NCBI RefSeq assembly: GCF_964340395.1
Contig: NC_135563.1
Coordinates: 9,738,075-9,802,074, forward strand
From: Glandiceps talaboti
Taxonomy: Eukaryota; Hemichordata; Enteropneusta; Spengelidae
DNA length: 64,000 nucleotides
Direction: 5' to 3'
Part shown: one piece after another, positions 34,301 through 47,700 of the stretch
Layout: every line of letters begins with the position of its first letter
Numbering within the stretch: position 1 is the first letter of the stretch
Notes under the pieces: generated by a model
Database searches by the model: none
What the model was told of the DNA's origin: nothing
The model's input: the letters and a program-made list of their open reading frames with translations, nothing else
Made by a program: the position numbers and the translations under genes

Positions 34301-37300
34301 CTTTTTGTTATAAATAATCATGCAACCATCATGACTCCACAACCAGCAATGTGCTGATTACAGGCCAACTCCTGACTATTCCAACCATGATGACAAGGTA
34401 CAGATTACAAGCCAGGCCTCCCCCTCCCCAATTATATAACAATCCTGACTCCACAAAGGTTCCTAAAGCTTAGAAAACTAGCGGCTACAATTCTCTCTTA
34501 CAGTCATTCTGTCTGTTAATTATAATTCATTTCAGGAAAGGGAAGCAAAGATCAGAGAGTTGACCACCTTACTCGGAGCCATGAAAGCTGACCTTAACGA
34601 CCTAAAAGACAAAACAAAGAAACCTATGTGTGAGTCAACAGCGATACAGACTGACATTGAAAAGACCGAGACAGCTGATCTGAGGACAACAGTTTGCCAG
34701 ACAGAGGAATTGACAGTTGGGGCGCCCTCCAGTGACAGTGCTGTCATAGATGGACTGAACTCACAGATAGCTGATCACAAGGAGACGATAATGTCACAAC
34801 AAAATGAGATTACAGACCTACAGGAGATGTTGACAGAAGCTGGGGAGACTTTCCATCAACAGAATGGCGAGATTGAAAAATTGAAGATTGCTATTGCAGA
34901 GTATGAGGACAAAATGAAAATACAGGTCTGTATTGCTTTCTATACTCATTTGTGTGGTTTTTTTTAATGTAATTGAATAACTGTCATGGTTAACCATTTT
35001 TGGACTGCCCATTGTAGACGTTTTTATCCATGATAGCGTTACCAGCATGCATTGCATGACAGTAAATCCCAGTTAGTGCAAACGTGTCAACTAGGCTCTT
35101 GGTGTGATCAACTTCACTGAAACTCACCTCAAAATGATAGAATCCTTCTCATTATCTTCACTATCTAAAAAGTGTTGGACAAAGAAATCATAAGCTTAGT
35201 GACAAACTTGATATAGTAATTAGTATTTACGTACTGATGTAAATTTGTGGGCTTGAGTGAAATATGCAAGAAGATTTACTTATATGTTTTATGCATTGGT
35301 ACAGTTAACTTCAGAGTATTTCAATTTTCCCATGACCTCTACACTCAGATAGGTTGTGAGGCAGAGATTATTCACATGTTTTGAATTTATATATGTCAAA
35401 TTAAATCTGACATTAGTTAGCATCACTTTATGGAATGACCTCCCAGGCCCATGGGTTGCGACCTCCACTGTGTATGTATTTATAACAGGTAACACTGAAA
35501 TAAAACAGTTTCTCTGAGTGCTACTCTCATTTATAGCCTTCATATCAAGTGTAAAAGTATACTGTTTCATTTGGTTTATTTACTAGCCTAACATGTTGCC
35601 TTTCTAATGTGGTCCATTAGCAAATAAAACAGCATACTTTTACACTTGATATGGATGCTATAAATGATTGTGGTACATACAGAAAATGCTGTACTTTGGT
35701 GTTATGGGTTGTATACTGGCATGGTGTACACCCTAAGTATGGTGTGTTTGAGAATATATACAGCCATGGTGGTGTATGGTCCAGTAACTTATAGTTCTGA
35801 GTTATGTAAACACTCGCTTTCAAATTTTTGTCCATGAAGGATGAGGCAATAAAAGAATTGGAAAAAGGACTCCAAGAAAACACCAAGGTGGTAGAAGAAG
35901 CTAATCTTAAATTAAAAACCAAAGCCGAGTACATTCAAGAAATTGAAAAACAACTGGAAAAGGCTACAGGTAAGGAAGTACTGTATACCAAAGAAACGAT
36001 TTTATATGAATAAACCAGTTTAGGAAGTCTGAGTTTGGTGTAACTTAGGCAGGGTTTATGCTAAGGTTTGGGAAAGCCTGGTAACAGATTATGGAAATCT
36101 GGTAAAACTGGGTGTAACAGAGTAGGGAAATCTGGTAAAACTGGTTGTAACAGAGTAGGGAAATCTGGTAAAACTGGGTGTAACAGCCTCGGAGTAGGGA
36201 AATCTGGTAAAACTGGGGGTAACAGAATAGGGAAATCTGGTAAAACTGGGGGTAACAGAGTAGGGAAATCTGGTAAAATTGGGTGTAATGACTGGGCGGA
36301 AATCTGGTAAAATCAGGTGTAACATACAATGTAGTAGGGGGAAACCTTGTGAAATTGTACAGAGGGGAACCTTGGTAAGTGTGTAGGGCAAGGGAACTCT
36401 AATTTGATCTTCTTGGTTAACATGTGCACTCAGAATAAGCATCTGTTTTGTAGGCCATATTTTGAAAGAAAAATAATGCTTGGGATCACTTTGCTTTACA
36501 CAAGGGTTTTTTCAAGCAATTATTTGTAATGTATAAAAGAATTCTTGCAATTTGTGATCAGAAGTTAAAATTTTCTTCTTTGTATATGTGTTTGTGCATT
36601 TTACAGAATCATCAGGTAACCTTCCAGAATTACAAAACCAGCTAACTACACTGCAAAGCCAACTTCACGAGACTCAAACCAGTCTTGAAAAGAAGACAAA
36701 TGAACTTGAATCGCTTCAAAAAGTGAACGATGTCACCTCAAACGGAAAGCGAGACTCTGATGTAAACATCTTAAGAAACAGGATTGCCAGTTTGGAACAC
36801 AAGCTTCAAGAAGCCAAGGATACAATTGAAGAATTTGAAATGCGAGTGCCAGCCACTGATTCAACAGCATTGTTTGAATTTAATGAGATGCAGGTCAAAG
36901 TTGAGCTCTCAGAAGAGAAGTTGTCAAGCGTAACCACGAAAATGAAACAAACAGAAGAGCATCTGAGAAAGGAGCTAAGCGAAAAAGAAGAGGCGGTGAA
37001 GGAATGGGAAGCGAAAGCTAAGCAGGTTGAAGATGCTCTTACAATCACAAGTAAAAAATGTGAAGATTTGGAACAGCAAGCTTCTAAGTCAGATGATAAC
37101 AAGACTGTTGAGATTGCAAATTTGAAAGAGGAAAAGAACGTATTTGAGATGGAGATCCAACAAATGAGATCTGCCGCTGAAGAAAATAAAAACAAGATAC
37201 TTAAACTTGAAACGAGTATAAGCGATTACCAAACAGCCTTGAATGACAACGAGAACTTCTTAGAACAGATGAACAAGCAAGAAAAACAGTTGAAAACTGA

Positions 37301-39630
37301 GTTAGAGAGTGAAAAGAAAGCATGTAATGAGGTGAAGGAGGACGTCAAGGTGTTACAGAGCAGAGTCAAACAGCTTGTGCAGAATGTTGCTGAACTTGAA
37401 CAAGAAGGGAAAGCTGCTGAGATGAAAACGAACGAGTTGAACAAGCTACGAACAGACTCCAAGTCACAAATAGAAGAACTTGTGAAGAAAATCCTAGAAT
37501 TGCAACAGGAAGTCACACAGTATGAAAACAAATTGACCGAGAAAGAGCAGGAAGTCATTGATACGCTCAGAAATTCTGAGAATCAAAAAGAAGATGGGAC
37601 GGTGGATATAGCATTAGAGGAAGAGTTACAGAATGTGAGATGTCAACTAGAGTCAATGGTCCAGAATTCCACAGATGCTGTAGACGAGATTAAGAAAGAG
37701 CTGAGTGCTAAGATTGAACAGATTAAAGAACTGGAGGAACAGCTTGGTCAGGTGAATCAACGTAGGGACGAATCAGAAAATGAACTGCAAAGCACAAAAG
37801 AGGCACTGGAAGCTGGTGCAGAGAAAGCTACTGTGCAACAACAGAAGGTTGAGAAATTGGAAACAGAGTTGATGGCAGCAAAGGAAGAACTTAAAGGGAA
37901 GATGGAAGAAATTGCTGTGATCGAGGCAAAGTTGGCATCTGCTAAGACTTCTGAGAATGAGCTTGAAAACAGACTGGGATGTGAACTTGAGAAGCTAAAG
38001 GTTGCTCAAGAATTAGCTGTCAAGTTGCAGGAAGAAAATGAAAACTTGAAGAATGAGGTTACAAAGGCTGGAGAAAGCTTGGAGGTTACCAAGACTCAAG
38101 AAGCTAATCTGATAAGCAAATATGATGGTGTCATGGAAAATTTCAAGGCATTACAAGAAAAGGAACATAGTAACGAAAAGACTAAAAAGAAGTTGGAGGA
38201 CGAACTTGAAGATGCAAAGAAGACAATAACAGACTTAGAAGACGAATGCAAACGTTTGAAGGAAGAGGAGAAAGAACTTAATCAAATGAAGATGAAAGAT
38301 TCTGAGCTGAAAAAGGAACTCCGAGCAGCTAACAGGAAAGCTAGGAAAGCTGAAGAGCAGATGAAAGAGCAAGAAGAAACTGTTAAAAAAATACAGAAAC
38401 GATTAAAATTTACAGAAGATAGTCTAGCTGATGCAATGAAAGATGCTGAAACACTAGAAAAGAAGCTTAAAGACAGAGAAAGTCAAGTGGACCAGGACAA
38501 AAAATCTGCTGAAAAACAGATAAATTGTCTCCAAGAAACCATTGAGAAAGAAAAAGAAAGTGCAGGAAGATTTGAGAAAGAGATTACGTTAGGAAAGGAA
38601 CGGGAGCAAGAATTAGTTAAGGTGACGGAAGAATTGAAGGAGCGAAATGAAAAGCTGAACGGTGATTATACAAACATGAATTCTAAATATCTGAATCTTG
38701 ATGCCGAGTATGAAAGAGTCCAGGCGACATTCCAAACCGTAACCCAGAAATGTGACAAAATGACATTAACTATTGAAGATCAGGCTAGAAAGATTGAAAA
38801 ATTGAACCAACAGGTTGAGAAATCCAAAGAATTGTTGGAAGTGAAAGAGAAAGAGCTGGTTGACTTGCAGGCAGTAAGCACCCTGTACGAACAGCTACAT
38901 AACAAACATGCTATACTGGAAACTCAAACAAGTGAATTGCAACAATTTGTGAAGAGTAGTACCGAAGCAAAAGCAAGACTACAAGATGATCTGGACAAGT
39001 TGAACCGAGAGTTTGCTGAAGAGACGATCAAGAAAGATGATGATTTGGATCAATTGAACAAGGTAATAGGTCCTTGTCATTTTTTTTTTGGGGGGGGGGG
39101 GGTCATTTACCAATAACTTGTAATGGCCTTTAGACATTCTGGTGGTTTTGTAAATATCATTCATATCACTCATGTGTTTCCAGAAGGTCATGACATGGTA
39201 AGAATGCATCAGGAGATGAGTTAAGGTTAGGGTTGTCCATGGCCGAGTGGCCAGCTGTCTTACCTCTGCAGTCTGGGTGCGAACCTGCAAAGCATCGGCT
39301 GGCTTTGATTAAAAAAATTAACCAGGTCTGTATGTAGGAGAACTGATGCACAGTTTGACCCTGCTGAACAATGCAGATTTAAATGGGTATTCTGGTTTCC
39401 TTGTGCCTCAACAACACTAGGGGCGCTGCACAAGTGATGACCATTCCACAAATTTCTGAATATTTGGATTAATGGAAATTATTTATTTATTTATCTACAC
39501 ATCTGATTTTTTTCACAAACCTCAAACAATCCTTTCACACACATGCACACACACACATACACACGCACACACATGCATGCACACATACATACATACATAC
39601 ATACATACATACATACATACATACATACAT

Positions 39631-39665
<35 letters not shown>

Positions 39666-39721
39666 TACATACATACATACATACATACATACATACATAC
39701 ATACATACATACATGTACACA

Positions 39722-39773
<52 letters not shown>

Positions 39774-41757
39774 AAAGAGAAGGGAGTCAAGAGATATTTT
39801 TGCAAATTCTAACCACTTTTTTGAAAAATTTGTTTGGAAATTCCAGGAATTGGAAAGGGCTAAAGTATCTTTACAGGGTCTAGAAGATTTACGTAAAGAT
39901 CTAGACAAGGTATGTAGGAATAGACATAATATATTGTGGTGTTATAGCTAGCAGTTTTGTCTATGTTTACTGAATAACATGTGCTTTCCACTGTTTCTGT
40001 AGTTTTTTATCTCTAAGCGTACATATCTTTGTATGTTAATTCAAAAGAAAATGTCTATCATGAATAATTAGATAAACCACGCTGGGGAGATAGCCAGAAT
40101 GGTCGCCTGTCAATTAAAGCCACTTTTTGTTAGTTAGTTCCCCATAGGTGCCTGCTACACATAGACTTGATCTTATGTAATGTAATGATTTTAACGGAGC
40201 AAACCATAACCATATTTGGGCATAGTTGAACACACGATATGCCATATTTGGACATACTGAAGCATTCTGTATTCCATATTTGGGCATGGTGGAGCACACC
40301 ACATTCCATATTTGGGCATAGCTGAACATGCTATATGCCACATTTTGGCACTGTGTGCCTTAAAGGAGAATATGGTTATTGAATTGTTGAGGGTGTAGTT
40401 TGCCATGGCTTCACAGACTTCATTATTGTCATAACAACAGGCTAACACACGAGAAAGTGAGGCCAGGCAGGGGTGGCAGGAAGTGTGTGTCACCTTGAAT
40501 GAACGCAACCACACAATTGAGAAACACTCATCAACCATACAAAAACTTGAAGAAAAAGTTGAAAGACTAGAAGAACAAGATGAAGGTGGACTCAAAACTG
40601 CAAAGGAACACGAAGAGAAGATCGAGCAATTAACAGTAAGTACTATCTAAGAAAATAAATCTAGCATTCGATCAGATGTGTTACATCTAAATATACAGAA
40701 CACCAATACCTTGTCTTCAAGTGAAGTCTGAGTGCATGGATTTTTAACCCCTTCATAATTAACCACTTTACAGTAGTTGAAGCTAGAATGAACAGGTATA
40801 AGGATAGACTCCCTGGGCAGTTGAGGATCTTTAGAGGTTAATGTGCCACTATAGGTCTGTGCCAGGGTAATAATTGTACAGTGCCCATGATCACAACATT
40901 GAGTGTATAAAAGATGTTGTGAAAATGGTGATCACTGTTATTGAGAAATGTTATCATACAACTGATATGTGTGTCTCTTTGTTTGGTTTTTATCACATTC
41001 TAGGAAGAAAGAGATTCTCTCCAAAATCGAATCAGGGAGCTTGAGAAGGTGTTCGAAGAAAAGGAAGACAAAGTGAAAAGTAAGAGCACCACCATTAAGA
41101 AACTGATGTCCAAAATCAAAGAACTTAGTAACTTAAATGAGAACCAAGTTAAAGCCGTAGACATAGCAAAAACAGGTTAGTGGTGGAGGTGGTCTTTGCA
41201 GTCCACAGATGACCCAGGTCAGGTCAAAAGTTCAAAGACTACAAAAATGCTTGCTATAATGTGGCTATTTGCAACAACAGATTAAAGTGAATATAAAATT
41301 ACAGCCACATGCATGCAATTATAACAAATGCAGTAAATTATCCATCAGTTCTTTCTGTCTTGACAACACTGCAATATTTGAACATTTCTTTCACAATGAC
41401 AATAAGTCTACAGCCCATCAGTTTTCAACAGGATCAACAGAGACGGGGGGCATCGAACTGCCTAACATCTACAATTGGCTGATCATACCGCCACCTAGTG
41501 GTCAGCTGTAACTATGAAATTTGTCATTCTGATGAGGATTGTCGACCAAGACAGATCGAAAGCATAATGCTAAAACTTTGAACTGCTTATGTGTGTTTAA
41601 CCTTTGTAAATCATTTGATCTACCAAGCTTATGAACATTTATGGTCAGTTTTCAACAGTTAGGATGACAGTGATGTCGCACTCTGTATGCACAGACAAAC
41701 GTGATTAGTGTCATATCATGCTTTCATCTGTTAACTGTGTCTGTGCCTGTGTGTGTG

Positions 41758-41789
<32 letters not shown>

Positions 41790-44700
41790 TGTGTGTGTGC
41801 ATGCGTGCGTGCATTCTCTGAACTGTAGACTTGGCACTGTCAACAAAATGTTCACCCCCACCCCATTGGTAAGCTACTGTCCAGACAGAAAGAAATGATG
41901 TATAAGTTCTGCAGTGGTTGTAGAAATACAGTAATCTACATCTTGGATCCTCAGAATTGGTTGAATCCTGACCCATCTGTGCAATATCAATAAACATGTG
42001 AATTGATAGTCATCGGTGGACTGGACTAGTCTTTCCTTTCTACTCATGTAGTAATAATCAAATGACTAACATCTCATCAAAACTAAATCTCTACCAGCAC
42101 ATGTCTGTTTATGTGTTTATGTTGACCGGTTTTTAATGGGATTTGTACACTTTTGTTTCCATATAGTAATCTAAGACTTGTATATTGTGTGTTCTTTCTT
42201 TTCAGATAGCTATGTTTGTTAATTTCTTGACTTATTCTAATAATGCTGGGTGATACTACTCTTCTGAAAACTAAACGATTGCTGCAAACATATCAAAAGA
42301 AAAAAACAACACAACATTTAGATTTTAATCCCTGTATTGAAAAGTGTTTAAAATACATAATGTATTGGTAATATGACAGTTATGCCTGCGCAAGCTTAAT
42401 TTATGAAATGTCAAGGAAATTAGTGACAGTTTTGAATATTTTGATGCATATTTTAAGTTTCGCAGAACCAATGCTATTTACCTTGTTATTATGATGTTAG
42501 GGTAATAGGTGTAAAGTCCCTATTTTGTTGGTTGTAATGTGCGTACCACAAAGTGGTGGCATGTTTTAATAAAGTATAGTGATCTGGTCATTGACTTCAG
42601 GGTGACTCAGATCAAACTTGTTTACTTTGTATGTAAATCAGTGATTACTTTATATGTAAATTGGTTAATAGTGAATAATCATGTTAGACTACCATATAGT
42701 GTGGGTTGTTTACATTGAATGTAAAAAGTGAACACTCACTGATTTACATACAAAGTAAACAAGTTAGACCTGGGTCACCCTAAAGTCAATGACCAGGTCA
42801 CATTACTTTAACTTTACTAAACATGCTACCACTTTGTGACAGTGCACAACTGAGATTACGCATTGCATGCTGGTTAATGTACCACAGCATGAGCAAGGAA
42901 AATATGGCTGCAAGAAATACCCATTCATGAATTGATGATGAGTATTGAATTTCAAACAACTCACCTAGATCAAGTATGATTACAGAAAGTAGAGCTGTAT
43001 TGTTTTTATTCATTTGTGGATTGTCCTTCATATAGTTTGTGAATCTTACTTTTTTAGATGTGAAGCATAATGAGCAACTAATTGAGTCTCTGAAATGTGC
43101 AATTGAAGAGCAGGAATCTACTATGGCACAGCAGGATGCAGTGCTTAACACCAAGGAAGAAGAATTGCAAAAAAGCTATACTGGTATGAACATCAGGCAT
43201 AGACCTGATTAGTGAATAGTGCCCCCTAGTGACAGTCTAGCCTATTTGGAATGAACAGCGCCCTCTATCACAGTGATTTATGTAGTTTGTTATGGTTTGC
43301 ATTAACATCTGTATGAAATTACTTCTAGTAAATATCAACAATTAATTAACACTTTGTTAATTAGTTTTACTATTATTGTTTTAAATGTGAATGGAAAGGG
43401 GCAGGAATTGATCGTTACATTTCGTAGCATATGAATAATTTTTTTGTGTGTGGCTACTTTCATAAAGTTGTGAATTTGTAATTTAGTGGTTGGCTGGTGT
43501 ACATTATTTTTGTTTTGTTTTACACTCAGATTTGGAAGAACTTCAAGATAAGCACTCCAGCTTGTTGAAATCTTCTAATGAACAGCAGAGGACTTTGAAG
43601 AAAACAGAAAGTGAGCTGGAGAAAACCATAGCCAAGAACGAAAAACTCAAGGAGAACGACAGTCAGAAAAATGAAGAATTAGAAAAAGTGAAGAAGACTG
43701 CAGAGAAGATGGAAGCAGAGAAGAGAGAACTTGAAGAGAGTGCGAAGAGACACCTAGAGGAAGTGGAAACACTAGAAATGCAGTTGAAAAATAGTCAAGC
43801 TGAGCTGGCTGATGCCCGAGGAAAGAACGAAAACAGAGAGAGAAGTTCAGAAACCAGCAACAGCAGTGAAGAAGTGGACAAACTGAAACAAATAATGAAG
43901 GAAATGCAGGCTGAAAAAGACAAGGAACTGACAAGATGGAGAAACGAGAGAGACAAACTCGTAGCTGCTCTGGAAAAAGAAATGACAGCACTGGCCAAGA
44001 GAGAAAAGAATTTACTGGATCAGCTGAAAGAAAGAGATTGTCACATCACAGAATTAATCGCTCAGTTGGAGAAAGAAACAACTGATAATTTGACTGATGA
44101 CGAGTCGGATAAAATTGAGGAGCTGGAGAAGAAACTAAAGGCAAAAGAAGAGATGATTACAGCTTTACAGAAGGTGGATGTCTCCAGTGTAGGATCACAG
44201 AGGGCAACACGTAACCATGGTGGCAGGTCTACTAGACGTGGCACTGCAGCAACTACATCAGCAACTGACGACGTACTGGCCAAAGAAATAGAATCACTTA
44301 GGAAAGAGGTATTAGAAACTCCTTTACATTATGTTTTCCTTCACTTGTTAAAGGGGAATGCCCGCCCCGGGAAATAGGGGTATTTTCATAAACTTTCGGC
44401 TCTGGATTGAGATCCATTTCATCTCACATAAATTTTGTTCAGTTGCCAGTTCTCAAATACTCGCCAATCTTCATGATGAAAATCACGTCCACATCATCAG
44501 CGCAAAATTTGTACAGTATGTTATGTTAGAGGGGGCTATTTCCACAGAAAAAAATCTTTCACTCATACATTTGTATTTTTAATAAATCCAGGAAATGAAT
44601 ATGTTCATATTTTAAAAATGTAATAATTATCTGTACAGCTGAACACAGAGAAGAACGTACATGAAAAGTCATGTAAGGCAGTTGAAGCCAAGGAACACAT

Positions 44701-47700
44701 CATTGGAGATTTGAAAGCAGCCAACATTAAACTACAAACCCAGTTGTCATTAATGGAGGTAACACAACCTTGACACATTTCTGTTATTTTTTGTTTATTA
44801 CTTTTTTAAAGGGGCGCAGGGTGAGTTTATAAACTTTTCACCCTAGTGAAAATACTTAAATAAAACTACATTCCAGTATAATGTCATTGTCGATGCATGC
44901 CTTCTATGATGTTAAAATTGCTATGGCACTTTTAGAACAGTAAGGATTTCCTGAACACTTTTTGATATAGTATGATAAATTATGTCACAGATTGTTTATG
45001 GGTCATATCTTAATACCCGGTTTGAGTTTAGTCAATTACAAGTGGTGGTTAAATGTACTTCAATAAGCACAATACTATGAGTACCTTTTAAATATGCAGA
45101 AAAAACTACGCCCAAATACATATAAACTCAGCTTGTGCCCCTTTAATGTTTTTTACTATTTTATGTTTTCCCTCTCTTCGACTATTTTTTCATATTTTGT
45201 CATTCATGTTACAAGTCTTTTTTAAGCAAGTAAAATGTACCTACTTGCCGCAAATGGGATCTACAGCCATGACCTGTCTGTCTATGCATATGTGTTGATG
45301 CATCCGTGGCCAGCCATATCTCTGACACCCATGACTCCATTTCAAGCAAACCTAGCACAAATGTCAAACACTATGTGCATATGCAAGCAGCATGTCTCTT
45401 CCTTAATTTTGCCTCCTCTGCCATATATATTATATATTACAACTAGATATCAGTATTGAGTTTTGGCAATACTATAGCAAGTGATAGGTAAAGTATGGTT
45501 CAGGACTTTTAAAATTATATGCAGCATAAACTCTACTTGTGTTTGTGCAACTGTACAAATGCAATGACCCACATTTGTAATCCAAGCTAGGGAGTTAGAG
45601 CCAGGGTTAGACCCCCTAACATAAAGATGTTTTGCATCATCAACCCAGAAATGGCCACTTTTTCCATGCTTACTTCGAAGTAGGTGAAGTTAAGTCTACT
45701 AGGTTTCCAAGATTTGTACTGCACTTTGGGCAGGATGTGATGTAAGGCTTGATCTTAATGTGTCTTGTTCTGTTTGATATAGGACCAGGCAGCACATGGC
45801 ACAGTGACCTCAGATGTCAAGGTCAGTGAGGAAATGGCATCATCACCCACCAGCAGCAACACATGTGATGAGGTCGTCTCTACCCCAGTATTTGACAATG
45901 ATAAAAACCAATCTCTCCACATGGAAATAGATGTTACACCTTTACAGAAGAAACAAACACGACGGAACACAAGGGCAACAAAAGGTAGTAGAAAGAGGAA
46001 AGGTACTGAAGTCTCTGAAGAGGTACGTTTTATTTATCAATTATCAATTTTTTTGTGATTTGGAGAGGACTGAGAATATTATTGTGAATACTTTCTGAGA
46101 CTTTTCAGTGAGTCTAAAACTGTTCTGAACAGTGTGTTATGCTTGTCTAAACAAGTGTGCTACCTAATAGATAATATTTGTCATTAGCCCCCATCTAGGT
46201 GGTATAACAAACTCAATCAGCTTACCTGATGTAAGAACTATCAGGATTATCAGGATAGTGTAGACGCGAACATGTCCTGAAACTGTTCTGACTTCGTCCT
46301 ACATGCTGTGTGGATGCATTCCATCCTGTTGTAGCACTGAGAGATAACAACAGATTTGCAGTTTTCTTCTGATTCTGTTCTGTTGTTTCAGTAAATTGTT
46401 ATGTCTATCATTTTTGTCAGCTTGAAAAAAAAGTGTGTCAAAATAATATTAAACAAAGTTTCAGTACATCACAACATCTATTTGCACGAGTATGTCAAGA
46501 TGGGTTCCGGGGGGGTCGCAAATTTACACACGGTGTAGCCTTCCAATACGTAGACACAAACCTATCCTACCTCAGGGAAGCCTATGTCTAGATGGGGGTT
46601 ATTAATTATTTGCATTGGTGCACACGCATACCATTGGTCTTTGAAGTCCTGAAAACATTGTTGCATACTAGTACTGGTAATTGGTATGCAAGTGAATGCA
46701 CAGTATACCACTAGTACTGGTAATTGGTATGCAAGTGAATGCACGGTATACCACTAGTACTGGTAATTGGTATGCAAGTGAATGCACAATATACCACTAG
46801 TACTGGTAATTGGTATGCAAGTGAATGCACGGTATACCACTAGTACTGGTAATTGGTATGCAAGTGAATGCACGGTATACCGCTAGTACTGGTAATTGGT
46901 ATGCAAGTGAATGCACGGTATACCACTAGTACTGGTAATTGGTATGCAAGTGAATGCACAATATACCACTAGTACTGGTAATTGGTATGCAAGTGAATGC
47001 ATGGTATACCACTAGTACTGGTAATTGGTATGCAAGTGAATGCACGGTATACCACTAGTACTGGTAATTGGTATGCAAGTGAATGCACGGTATACCACTA
47101 GTACTGGTAATTGGTATGCAAGTGAATGCACGGTATACCACTAGTACTGGTAATTGGTATGCAAGTGAATGCACGGTATACCACTAGTACTGGTAATTGG
47201 TATGCAAGTGAATGCATGGTATTCCGCTAGTACTGGTAATTGGTATGCAAGTGAATGCACGGTATACCACTAGTACTGGTAATTGGTATGCAAGTGAGTG
47301 CACGGTATACCACTAGTACTGGTAATTGGTATGCAAGTGAATGCACGGTATACCACTAGTACTGGTAATTGGTATGCAAGTGAATGCACGGTATACCACT
47401 GGTACTGGTAATTGGTATGCAAGTGAATGCACGGTATACCACTAGTACTGGTAATTGGTATGCAAGTGAATGCATGGTATACCACTAGTACTGGTAATTG
47501 GTATGCAAGTGAATGCACGGTATACCACTAGTACTGGTAATTGGTATGCAAGTGAATGCACGGTATACCACTAGTACTGGTAATTGGTATGCAAGTGAAT
47601 GCACGGTATACCACTACTAGTACTGGTAATTGGTATGCAAGTGAATGCACGGTATACCACTACTAGTACTGGTAATTGTTATGCAAGTGAATGCACGGTA

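Noticed and set aside
36045-36442. Frames with repeating [11 protein letters not shown] or [11 protein letters not shown]
   Set aside because: The 33-bp minisatellite unit is a multiple of three, which keeps frames open on both strands by chance.
39472-39951. Frames of HTYI/THTH and YVCM/VCVC on both strands
   Set aside because: They come from the compound CA/CATA/CAGA microsatellite; only the last part overlaps the true KIF20B exon 16.
43647-43998. Antisense Ser/Leu-rich frames opposite KIF20B coiled-coil exons (also at 36806-37558 and 44062-44283)
   Set aside because: These are shadow frames of Glu/Lys-rich coding sequence.
46175-46615. Possible MITE with CCCCCATCTAG ends (left 46188, right near 46590; single end near 48060)
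   Set aside because: Only about 20 bases of the ends match and no target duplication was found, so the boundaries could not be supported.
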